DNA of 64,000 bases, taken from assembly GCA_016165875.1 (NCBI GenBank), contig JABBOT010000003.1, positions 25,934,983 to 25,998,982 of the forward strand, written 5' to 3'. Below the pieces are notes generated by a model. The model saw only the letters and a program-made list of their open reading frames with translations. It was not told the DNA's origin and searched no databases. A program made the position numbers and the translations under genes. The first letter of the stretch is position 1. Every line of letters begins with the position of its first letter. Below, piece after piece: positions 1 through 11,589 of this stretch. The DNA is from Acanthopleura granulata (Eukaryota > Mollusca > Polyplacophora > Chitonida > Chitonidae).

Positions 1-570
1 TAGATGTATATGTTCTCTAATGGAACTGGCAAGCTTGAAAACCATACTAAACACACTGAAGCTAAGAATTATGTAGTAATATAAGTTAGGTGCATAAAGA
101 GAAACGTGCTTGTATACATCCTGTGCGAGTGTACGCACTCATATTACAACTACACATGTATAACTTTTGGCATGGGAATTACAATAAAGGGTTGTTTTAG
201 AAATCGTTTTTGCCCTTGTCTTCTTGGAGAGTTAGGATTTCTTGTTCCACGTTTAGACGCCACCCAGGCGTCTTTCCATCAAAATATACTCCACCAGACA
301 AATTTCTGTTAGACGAATATGATCTGTGCAGACAATTGGAGCATGACAAATTTATGATTTGTCTATGCTCGAATTACTAATCTTAGTAACACGTCTTAGT
401 GAGAGGCTATTCCTTTTATCTGTCAATCTATCCCCATATGTTTTATTTCCGTCTATATGTAATGGTGTGTATAGACGACAATATACATAATACTTTCGTA
501 ACTTTGGCCGGAGACAGACTGCTGCTGACAGGTTGACAGACTGGCGTTTTAATAAATGGTTACATTGTTC

Positions 571-780
571 TATTTATCTATTTATTCAACTCGTGTTTTA
601 CGCCGTGTCTAAGAATATTTCACTTATCAGACGGCGTCCAGTATTCTGATGGGAGAAAACCGGGCTCGGAGGAAACCCACGACCATCCACAGGTTGCTGG
701 CGAACCTTACCACCTTCCCGGAGAGGAAGCCATTATGAGCTGGACTTGAACTCACAGAGACTCCATTGGTGGTTGCATTG
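571..780 (-). mobile_element. tRNA-derived SINE copy (minus orientation), head truncated
   Basis: The plus strand starts TTTATCTATTTATTCAACTCG, reading the reverse complement of the SINE tail and then the body. It contains the hallmark ACGCCGTGTCTAAGAATATT, GGAAACCCACGACCATCCAC and GACTTGAACTCACAGAGA (the complement of the B box). The A-box part is missing or unrecognisable. Confidence 0.8.
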
Positions 781-3055
781 TCAAGGATGTAGCTAGTTGT
801 TACCTTTGGACTGTGAAATTCATGAAATGCAAAATCAAGGTGAATTTAATTCAAAACCGTAACATCCAAACGCATATCAAAAGTTTGCTTGTTTTTAATC
901 TGACAGACAACGGTGAGCAGTTCTCAGTTTTCTCCATTCCAAGACAGTTAACATACTGATTGCATGCGCACAAAGCAGTCAAGAACAAATCATTGGAAAC
1001 ACTTTGCCTACCTTTTGCCAATCCCAGATGCTCCTCCCACTCGGTGACGATCCCGTGGGTCAGCCTGTTCAAGAAGACAAATACCATTTAAATTTCGAGC
1101 ACAGAACTCATGTATGTTGTGCAGCATTTCCAATACAATACTGAATAATCAGCCAAAGCTGTGCCATTTGCCCATTACATAAGCACGTGCACGGAAGGAA
1201 AAACATGGAATTACTAAATGTCGAGCCAGCCCATAATAGTAATATCAGAATAAACAGTCCGGGTTTTGTATGCAGAATGTAGTGGTGGTGCTTTATTTCG
1301 GTATGAACAGAACGACAAAATCAGGCAAAGGTACATTTGGGATAAGACTTTATTATTGTATTTTCCGGGAGGCTTCCTGGCCCTCTACTCCATTTGTAGG
1401 CTTTTCTGTATTTGCTGAACGAACCTCTATACACTACAGGACAAGTAGGTCTACACATTGTTGTAAGTATTGCAACATGTCCTGACACCCCCAACTCCTA
1501 AACTTCCCCCGCCAGTCACTACATGGAACTCACCGCTCAATAGGCGTTTGCATCGTTTAAGGTTTCTATTTAGAGTTTAGCATATAGGGCGTTTTTCTAG
1601 TGCGATTATAAACATAGATCGCGGAACACGATTCAATGCACCCACTTCCACTCCCAGTCGTCCCTGATAGTAAATGTTGCCGTGGGAATCTATTTAACGA
1701 CTGATGTATATGTCGCATGTGAACATGTAATCCCATGTACACCCCCCCCCCCCGCCTACCCTGCTCATGACTGACTAAGTCATGCGTCCGACAATGGTAA
1801 GAAGCATGTTTGCAAGAGACCTATGGGCTTGCAAGTGCCTACCCCTAGAAAACGTGTGGAGAATACCATCAACACACACAAACCCATAATGATGAGTAAT
1901 GCCCACTGGCCCACTGGAATTAAATCATACTCCTCAAGCGCATGGGCAGATCATTTCGAGCTCTGAGGAGTATCTTGTTTAAAAATGAGCTTTCGTGCCA
2001 TTTTTTGAGGAGCTTTGAATGACATCGCCCCCCTAGCAAGAGGTGACAAATGGTCATTGACGAAAGCCCACAGGCAGGAGACAAGACGTGCTTGTACGCA
2101 CGCGTGAAGGATTGAAGCATGCGGGAAACTGAGTTATCAAGAACCGACAAAAAGGTAGGGTAAATACGTATATATTTTGACACTTGGATTGTTATACGTG
2201 GGTACAGTAATGCAGACAATAGCCTCGATTTTTCTCTTTTGTCTCTGAAATGCCTTTGCAAACTATGTGTATTTGTTACCCTTAAAATTAAAGATTTACC
2301 TCCCCCATTAACGCCTAGATATAATCCCTTGTTTTAGACATGCTACACATTTTCAAAGAAAGTTAAAAGGGAGAGGTGACCCTTTCCCTTTCTTGGGTGG
2401 TGGAGACTCTGATTTGCATTAGTGGCGCATTTAATCTTTATCCTGATAAGATGGAGATATCATGTCACTACCGTGTGTACGCATGGAGACGAGGCAGGAT
2501 CAGTCGGAGTTTTAAATCTAGTAACCTATGCAGCAAACTATGTCTCCTTTGTCACCCTGTAATACTTCATGCACTAGTGAGTTTCATGAAATGTTATAGG
2601 GTGACATACATCATATTCTTACCCTGGCAACTCTAGTTTCGATAGTTAAGTGAGGAATTGGTGGTACAGAACATTGTTGAGGCCTGAATAAATAATTCTT
2701 AGTAAGTAAAGTAGATGAAATGCATACCTGTAGTATATCCACAAGGTTTTGTAAACTACAGAATTTCTTGAAAGCTTGTTATTCCAATGTCTGCAATCAC
2801 TTACAACACTGGAGAACAAATATTTATTCTTTCTATGAAACTATCCCTTTTTCTTAGCTTAGCCGTGTATTTTGTCAATAAATATAAGACATATTACTGC
2901 ATAGCCTCATCAGCGACACGTGTCTATCGAGCTTGACAGCGGCTAAAAATAAAATGAGCAAAATTTGCGAAAACAGAGTACACCTTGTTTATGTGCCTTT
3001 ACTAATTGCTATAGCTCGTATGAAGAAGCTGGGCTCCTTTGTGTCCTGTTGGTTA

Positions 3056-3290
3056 TCGTGCTAGAGCAGTACAATGACCCAGGTGCCCCTCACCAATGCG
3101 ATCGCTGTGAGTTCAAGTCCAGCTCATTCTGCATGTTCTCCTCTCTGGCGGCACGTGGGAAGGTCTACCAGCAACTTGTTGACTTTCGTATGTTTCCTCC
3201 AGGTTCTGCCCGATTTCCTCCCACCATACTGCTGGCCGGCTTTGTACACGTGAAATATTATTGAGAACAGCGAAAACATCAATGAAATAA
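3056..3290 (+). mobile_element. tRNA-derived SINE copy, nearly full length
   Basis: Read 5'->3' it has a degraded tRNA-like head, a B box (GTGAGTTCAAGTCC), the body CACGTGGGAAGGTCTACCAG and TTTCCTCCCACCATACTGCT, and a decayed ATCAATGAAATAAAC tail. Confidence 0.8.
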
Positions 3291-4292
3291 ACACAGAGCT
3301 ACGTGAGCCTCTAGAGATTCATTTACTTAAAACTTCGGGTGAAATTTTTACTGGATTGGCGAAGATTAACGAACAAAAATGCACAGTTTGAAGATTTCTT
3401 GCATCAATTTGCAAGTGTATTGAACGTCATTATCAATCTACAGAGCACTGCAAAACAGATGTGCTTTTAGAGTGGACACAGAAATTTTCATTGTTCTACA
3501 TTGTTAAATCAGCATAAGAGCTACAAATTTTAAAGACAAAATGTTATAAAATCAACCACGTCCAATACCGACTTTTGCACTGACCTTTAATTTAGAAATT
3601 CAGATTTTTTAGGTTTAATATCGGGATTCCTGAGTTTGGGAAACGATCAAGTTGTACAACTATTTATGATACTTGCTTGTAACATGTAAAATAAATGATT
3701 GTTTGGCCTGTCGGAGTGTAATGTTTACGTATTTGTGACAAACACTCCTTCAATGTGACAATTCCTGGTCAAGTGGCAAAAGTTTATTGAGAACCCTTGA
3801 AACAACAAGGCTTGACACAATTGCCCCCACCCTCTAACCTACACATGATCATGGAATGATTGTAAGTAAAAAAAAAGCCTTCAAACAGAAAGTCTTGCAG
3901 TCTTACACAAACACTGTTTGAAAGGCGATATCATCTTGGCAACTTTGTATGCCGTGAAAGGTGGCTCACGAGATCCCGATTTGAAATCCTACCCCTATGA
4001 GGTAAAATATTAGGTTTAATTAAGTTTAAATCCAAAAACACGATGGGAAAATCCTATGCCAAGAAGTTGAGCAAGAAAGTTGGTTTCAGGAAACTACTGT
4101 GTTTAAGGAACTAAACTGGTTGATAGGTCAGGTTGTTTTACACAAGTATTTTTTACATGGAGATTATATGAGATAAATTTTATTTTAGTCGGATTTTTCA
4201 AGCAATTCAAGTTGCATCTTTTTCTGGCTCGCTTTTGGTTTATTTGAACATATGCCATCACAGTGAAAGACTACAGGAAATTATCTTTCTGC

Positions 4293-4394
4293 TCTACCCG
4301 GTTTCCTCCCACTATAATGCTGGCCGCCGTCGTATAAGTGAAATATTCTGGAGTACGGCGTAAAACACCAATCAAATAAATAAATAAAATAAAT
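4293..4394 (+). mobile_element. SINE 3' fragment
   Basis: Only the 3' half of the SINE body (TTTCCTCCCACTATAATGCT, then GGCGTAAAACACCAATCAAA) and the AAATAAATAAATAAA tail are present. This is 5' truncation, as expected for target-primed reverse transcription. Confidence 0.85.
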
Positions 4395-4494
4395 CAAAAT
4401 GTTGATGCGACACGTAGCACACTAAACGTTTACCATATCACCAAAAATGGTCCACATGCAAGGTAGTAAGAATATCAATCGATATACAATCGAT

Positions 4495-4514
4495 ACACTA
4501 TATCGATATAGTGT
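4495..4514. repeat. 20-bp perfect palindrome
   Basis: ACACTATATCGATATAGTGT equals its own reverse complement. It is embedded in a run of ATCGAT-rich sequence (4475-4510) and could extrude as a cruciform. No function is known. Confidence 0.8.
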
Positions 4515-7500
4515 TGGTTCCCCTATGGAATAGGTGCAGTAGAAATACTCCTGCAAAGACCATTATATTACAGCCTCTGTGGTGAAAATGATTGATGCAG
4601 ATTCCAGATATCAGACTTATTGCTGGAATAGAACGCAGAACCACCTTGAGCACTGTGGCTGCAAACCTGCTCACCATCTGCTATATCGGACAGATATATT
4701 TGCTGAGAGAAGGTTTTCACTGCACATTAGATATAGGCTCTTCGAATGTTCGATACAGGTCTCAGACATCAAATTGTTGCTGGAATATAATGCAGATCCA
4801 CTGTTGGTGGCCTTAAATGTTACCTGTGGTGGAATGAGTAGCCAGGACATTCGTCGAGGGACTGTCTGGAATACTGTGGATGCAAACCTGCTCGCCTTCA
4901 ATGTTCGTCCACACGGATGAGATTACTCCGACAAAACTTGTCGAGTGTACAACGGCTTGTGCTTCATTCTGGGAGATAAAGTCTTTCCATCGGCGGGTCC
5001 AGTAGCCAAGAGGGCTTGAGCCACTGTTTAGAGAACTGTCACAGTCTTGGTGATTTTTTCCTTGGTGCGTGCAACAAAAAAACTGTGGAAACCTCACTGG
5101 AAACCCTTTACATGCGAATACCTAACCTATCACAACCTTGTTTACCCCTTTGCTCAACATGTTTGGATTACTTTCAGTAACCCCTTATTTGGGTCGTGTA
5201 GTGCACTTAATTTGCATTCGCTGAGTACTTATATAGGAAATTTGATATGTAAAATATTTCTGAAGCATAAGTCTTTCGATTCTGGTAATTGCAGAAATAA
5301 CGATTTTTACTACTGCACCCACAATAAGTATTTTTCTCTTTTGACCATATACTGAACCGAAAAAAAGAATCGTTAAGGTAGTCCTAAAACACAAACTGAT
5401 CTTTTTAAACACAGAAAACAGCTTTTATATATAATTTTATTTATTGAATCTCGTATGTGTACATTAGAGGAACGATATCTCTATTACTTATCTTGATACG
5501 GCATAAAAAGGTATATGGTAAATTAAGTAATCAAATATGGCTGTTTTGAGGGCAGATTTCGTATCGTATCTATTTAAACTAAAACCAAGACATATAGTAT
5601 GGAAAAGATGAAGATAGAGGCCTTTTTAATTTTAAAAAGTGCTAAAGTACAGATCTTCCAATGCTTTATTGAGGACTATGGAGTTCAGCAAAATAGGGAC
5701 AATTTGGCAAAACTATGTTTTGCACTGAAAAGGTATCCTCTCAATTATACTCTTGGCATACAATTGGCATGTGTATTTTCCGTATGCCACTTCGACTGAC
5801 CACTAATCTTTACAATCAACCGTCTGACTGTTTGGGTTATATAGTTTCAAAGATATGAAAGATACTCCGAGCAATGGAACCGGACATGGCACTTGTGGGC
5901 TAGCAAAACTGATTTAGAAGACCTTAAAATACCATCTGTATTTCGGCCAAACAACAGTTTTATTTTATGTTAAATTGGAAGAATGTGTATGGTATTTTTT
6001 TGATAACAAAAGTTGGCTGTAATGCAGCGATTTAAGGGTTTAACAGCGCCGTTTTGGTGTATGTTGTATAACCCGATACCACTGAAGCTTGTTTCGTACC
6101 AGCTTAAATACAGAAAATATTTTATTTCTAAAAAGGCTGTTTTAGGTGTAGGTGAAAATGCAGTTGTGAACTGCAGTGATTTCACTGATTTTATAACACA
6201 TAAAAAGTAGACAGGCGGAGAACAGCATTAGATCACATCCTTAACGAATCCCTACAGAGGGGAGGTAAATGAAGGCGCTTCAGCATTGCGGATATGCCCT
6301 TGGGCTGCTGAGCCCTGTATACTTAAGTTACATGTTTCCCATCGCCACGCAACAAGATCATTAAATTATTTTCGGTTGAGTGCTCCGCAATCCGGGTTAA
6401 AAAGGCTTTTGTGTCCATTAAACTGGTGGCCTCGTAACACATCTGACAATGTCCCTAATGTCAATTAAATAATAAGTTCGAAGAACGCAATTTATCACAG
6501 TTTTCGAAGATCTTAATGGTTATATACCGGTACCCCAAAACTCCATCATTTTGATCCACAGGGGAAAGACAAATATTTTCTTGACCCTGACATAACTGTT
6601 CATTGCCTCCAGGACAGTTATTCCTGTTATCGGGTGTCTCCAAATACGATTCTATGAAGAAAGCAGTGTTTACCGTTAAGCATTCAGCTGTCTTTTACAT
6701 ACTTCAAGGTCTTTTACAGATTTGAAAAGGGCATTGTTACTATAGAAAGCTCAAGTGATTATTGATTTAAACCCACGTTGAGGCTTTTATTTGCATTCAA
6801 ATTATCACATTATTAATTTATAGACCACCACGTGTACAACTGTCTCTATAGCTGTTTCCTGACAATATGAAAAAAAACCCACTTTTCATTGAAACTGTTT
6901 TACTTTGTTATTTACTTTATCTGCAGTTTAAAAGAAGTGTGTGGATAGCCACAGATTTCGTCCTACGCTTAAGAAGTTTTGAGTTGACTTGTCCATTTCC
7001 GACTCTAGTTCGGATTCGATATAAAGCGCTATATTGCATGAATGGATTGTTAAAATTCAGCCCTTTGTTACCGCATGGGTCATGTGGTCCGTCTTTCTAT
7101 GTAGATCAATTGCATATTTCACCCTTAATGACTGTTTAGCCCGTGTTCAAGTGTATTTCATGTTAACTGAATAATTCTATGAATTATGTTTATATGTAAA
7201 TCTCTTACATTGTTTTGTCCGCAGTCAATACCTGCTCTCCAGTTTCTATTTAGATCTGTTGCGAATTTTCATCCGGAAATCACTACATGTCCGATCTTTT
7301 ATGGAGGTCCAATCCCTGCTCTGTCCTTAATCACTGTATCGCCCATGTTGCTAAATGAACACTCTGTTTCGTGTTTCAGTCATAAACCATTGTGTGTTGA
7401 ATGTTTCTATGTAATCCAGTTCATGTTCAGCCACTGTTGGTCTGTGTTTGACCCATTGTCCCATCCCAAGTTTCAGCCCTTGGCCATTGCATGGACCTTC

Positions 7501-7532
7501 TGGTATCAAGCAGACTTGGTCATCTTTTCTCA

Positions 7533-7700
7533 CGAGCCCCCACCTCTAGCCACAACCCCATCTTCAGCCACGAGCCTGCAATCTTTAGCCACGATCCTCC
7601 ATCTTTAGCCACAAGCCAGCCATCTTTAGCCATAAGCCCGCCATCTTTAGCCCCTATCCCCCCTCATCCCAGTTCCGTCTTTAGCCACGAGCCCGTTATC
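7533..7700. repeat. Minisatellite of about 20-26 bp, CCATCTTTAGCCAC type
   Basis: Six to seven imperfect units of CCATCTTTAGCCACAAGCC. It creates long artificial open frames rich in Ser/Pro/His. A related array in inverted orientation is at 17218-17320. Confidence 0.75.
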
Positions 7701-8104
7701 GTTACGTACAACGTCACACCGGTAGTATGACTGATTCACTAACAGACTCATCTTGAGATAATTATCATACGGAGACTTTCCCATGACTTCAGTGGATGCA
7801 TCACTGGTTTAACATGGTGTTAGCTTACCACCAGAAGATAGATTCAACATCTTAGCACAAATGACATATGGGGTATTGATAATCAGACGACACGAATGGG
7901 TGCATCTCGTCTTTACTGACGTGATCCATCTTTGGTTTACAGCTGGGCACAATACGCAACATCTACCATCTGTCAGTGTCATGGCCATAGTTCTTATGTA
8001 GTGGCAGTCGTGTATCCTATAGGGCTAGATCAACACATCAAATTGCACATTGTATATCGCCAGTCACGAAAACAGTGCCATATTAAATTGTTCCAGCGCG
8101 AACA

Positions 8105-8322
8105 TGTTCTGTTTATTTATTTATTTGATTGGTGTTTTACGCCGTACTCAAGAATATTTCAATTATACAACGGCAGCCAACATTATGGTGGGAGGGAAAC
8201 CGGGTAGAGCCCGAGGGAAACCCACGACCATCCGCAGGTTGCTGGCGGGCCCTCCCACGTACGGCCGAAGATGAAGCCAGCATGCGCAGGACTGGAACTC
8301 ACAACGACCGCTTTGGTGCGAA
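8105..8322 (-). mobile_element. tRNA-derived SINE copy (minus orientation)
   Basis: The plus strand begins TTTATTTATTTATTTGATTG and carries the complete body through to ACTGGAACTCACAACGACCG (B-box complement). It ends before the A box. One of the best-preserved bodies in the window. Confidence 0.88.
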
Positions 8323-9967
8323 CATGTTTTAGTAAACCAAGTAGTGCCAGTGAATACAGTCTTAGGGACTGTGTTCGCACTATAGTACCAGATAGTGCCG
8401 GGCTTAGATTTAGAATAATTTAACAACTTTGAAGTTTAAACATTATGTCACTAACACGTTGCAGAGACATATATACCGGTAGAGTATGTCGTTGGTACAA
8501 ATATTCGCGATTTACACCCACCTGAGGCTTATCCGCTATATGCTGAGAGAAGTCATTTTACAGCTTTGTTTGTAAACCATTGTCCAATGATTGGTCTACA
8601 AATTGTCATTATATCTCAGTGCTTTTTCATTGCGCTATTTATAACCCATACAGCCACTTTAAAAGACGAATGCGTTTGCGCACGCGAAAAAAAGGGGCAA
8701 TGAACACATTTTGCCACCTTGTACGGTGGGAAATTTTCAATAGTTCAGCAAGAGTATGACCCATAATGTTTAATATACACTATATATTAGTTATTGATAT
8801 GCTACAAGAATGCACTGCGTTGCAATGGAGTATGGTATCCACGTATGAGTCAGTCTTTCTGAACGTACGAGTCAATTTTTCAACACGCCAGCATAAACGT
8901 TCGCAATAGCATCGCAGTCCTAGATTATGGGCTGGATTTTTCCATGTGCTCAACTCTTTGAAAACTAATAAGTTTGCCCCAGGAATGCTTGGGTGTATTA
9001 CTTTCCGGGTAATTCAAATCTAGGACACACATGCGAGAGACATATTAATTCTAAACATTGAATCAGAATCGTTCTAGGTTGCTTTGTTTGGTTGCAATTT
9101 AATGAAATGGGTTACAACCAACAGATACTGATGACGAAACCTTTTCGGCGCCCCAAGCAATTCAAATTGTTTGCTCTCTCGTGTGCAAAGAACGTCTGCG
9201 TAATGATTAAAAAAAGCCAACTATAATCTTGATAACGTTCCTCATATGTTTTCAAACAGTACTACTCTGATGGTTCATGCATATAGTGTACAGATTTCAT
9301 GCTTTCATTTGTTACACCATGTATATTGAGTGATTCGCTGTCTTTTTGGGTGCGCATCGATTTCTGTACAACCGGTCTGGTTCACTGACGGGACCTCTCC
9401 GGATTCAGGGACCGATTCCAATAAAGCCATTCTGGATTTAAATTTGAACAAAATGACATTTAATATACCATTATTTTTTGGTTTGTCAGTATGGGGTAAC
9501 ATTGGCAACATCTCGTGCATTAATGTCCTATCACGGCAAATCTCTCAGGATTAACAGTTCTAGTTGTTACCGTAAACTATACACAATTAACTGAAGATTG
9601 CAATTTTAAGCTATTTCAAAACTAGATTTGTGCAGTTGGTCCCAGAGTTTCCTACTAAATTTGCTGAGGCTTCAAGTTAGGTGTTTTTTCAGGTACTGGA
9701 TGATGAAGGGCGGTAGTTTTCACCTGGCTTCTCCATGCACCTTGATACAGACCCATAAACGCAGCTTTTGTATAAATTAAATGTTGAGCACAGCGTAAAC
9801 AAGTGGAATAAAAGGAAATCATAAATTTATTTTTTAAAGCTTGTTTACTCGGAACGACGATGGCATTACCTTATGCCGCGCATACCGTTGTTTTTGCACT
9901 TATACTCTACAACACAGCATATCTACATTATGTAAGTAAAACAAGACCCCGATACAAGTGAAAGTGA

Positions 9968-10103
9968 AAGGTCTGCCAGCAACTTGCAGATGGTCGTGGG
10001 CTTCCCCCGGGCTCTGCCTGGCTTCCTCCCACCACAATGCTGGCCGCCTTGTGAAATATTCTTGAGTACCGCGTAAAACACCAATCAAATAAATAAATAA
10101 ACT
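9968..10103 (+). mobile_element. SINE 3' fragment
   Basis: Starts within the body at GGTCTGCCAGCAACTTGCAG and runs through TTCCTCCCACCACAATGCTG to the CAATCAAATAAATAAATAAA tail. Part of the CGTCGTATAAG segment is deleted. Confidence 0.87.
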
Positions 10104-11589
10104 AATTACCCATAGTGAATTATATTTTATATGTTTAATACATTATACATGTGTAATTTTCTGGACTAAAGATTTAATTATCTCATTCTCATTGTTCTCA
10201 TTATCGTGTCAAATACCCCTCACTGTTTCTCATTATTGTGTCGAATACCCCTCACTGTTTCCTTGTTTAAATACATTCTGGTCACGATAGATATAATCAT
10301 TCATTCATTTACTTTATGAGTATGGTTCCATGTCTGGGAATTGACTTAACGTTTGTTTTAGACTGTCGACTTGCAAAGTCCTCGTTTCGTTGAATGTCGG
10401 GATCCCTTAGATTCACCCTAAAGGCCACGTAATTCTCTGACAAACGAGATTGAGTTACACAAACAACTGAAGCTAATTTTACCTTTATAAATAACATAAC
10501 GTAAGGGTTCCGGTTTCTGTATCATTGTCGCCCTACAGAAAAGACCTGGACAAAGTGAGATACACGTACATGAAATTGAATTCAATGCCTCACATGGCTG
10601 TGGTGATTAAATGTTATTTGATAATGCTTTGTTAAAAGGGAAATGACAAAGTCGCCCGGCTAATCGATGAATTATACTCAGATAAATAGCGTTCTCTTGT
10701 GTTGTTGTTTTCATACATGCGCCAACATACAGCAACCTCATACAGTAATATTTACAATGACTTTTCTCGACTGTATTCAATACATGCGTCCACAAACAGC
10801 AATTTTATGTGGTTATCCTTTCAATGATGCCTCTCAAATGTATACAAGGTATAAAGTACATGTTTTTTTTTTCATGGAGTTTACCATTGTTTTCAACAGC
10901 ATCACAGTCAAGTTGCGATGGTTTCCTTTCATGTAGTCCTACTTCACTAAAACCCCATTTCGAAGCAAAACATGTCACGGAATACCGTGATCGGATAGAC
11001 CAACATGAGTATTATAAATCGGATTTTTCATTACCACCTGGTAACCAGACCTGAATCACCTCTTTATAATAAAAACAGAAGAGTAGTGCATGGAAAATGA
11101 TGGGGTAAACAAAATATAAATAGATGGTCATGCTCAGTCAGTTGCTCACTATCACACAGATATTCCTTCTCTAAGAGAAGGGGTATACAGCACTTAGAGT
11201 GGTTGGAAAATATAGTCAAGTATCACAGTATATACATGTACTGAAGGTCATAGCTGAGCAGTAATAGTTTGCTTATATGATTTGTTGTTTCCACCACGAA
11301 CGCACGGAGTCAGACAAGCACTTAAAACTTCTTACTGCATAACGCCATCAACGGTTCTTAAGGGTCCTGTCAGCTACGCCGTGGCGTGGGTACCTATGGT
11401 ATTAGATGGCATCAGTGTTGATTTATGTAAAATTTTTCTGTAGTACATTTTATTTCTCTTCAAGCTTCCAATATTCTGTAGTACACATGGGGTAAAGCAA
11501 TCGTTCAATCAGTCAGTCAATCAAACCAGCCTTCAATCGACGTTAAATCCAAGTCCCGACAGATAGTTTAAATGTAATGCGAACCAGTT

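Larger units (their letters stand above)
1..7400. other. Intergenic, no gene recognised
   Basis: Open frames here are short and none shows domain-like composition, splice context or recognisable homology. The interval holds three SINE copies (571, 3056, 4293), a 20-bp perfect palindrome at 4495-4514 and an inverted-repeat partner of 14865-14975 at 418-525. A C-rich run is at about 1742-1754. Confidence 0.7.

Noticed and set aside
4579..4920. 113-codon plus-strand open frame with overlapping alternatives in other frames
   Set aside because: Several frames on both strands are equally open and none resembles a known protein; it looks like chance plus internal repetition (GATGCAGAT, CTGCTCACC/CTCGCC blocks).
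7186..7608. 140-codon plus-strand open frame
   Set aside because: The second half is minisatellite-derived; the first half has no domain, no splice context and unremarkable composition.
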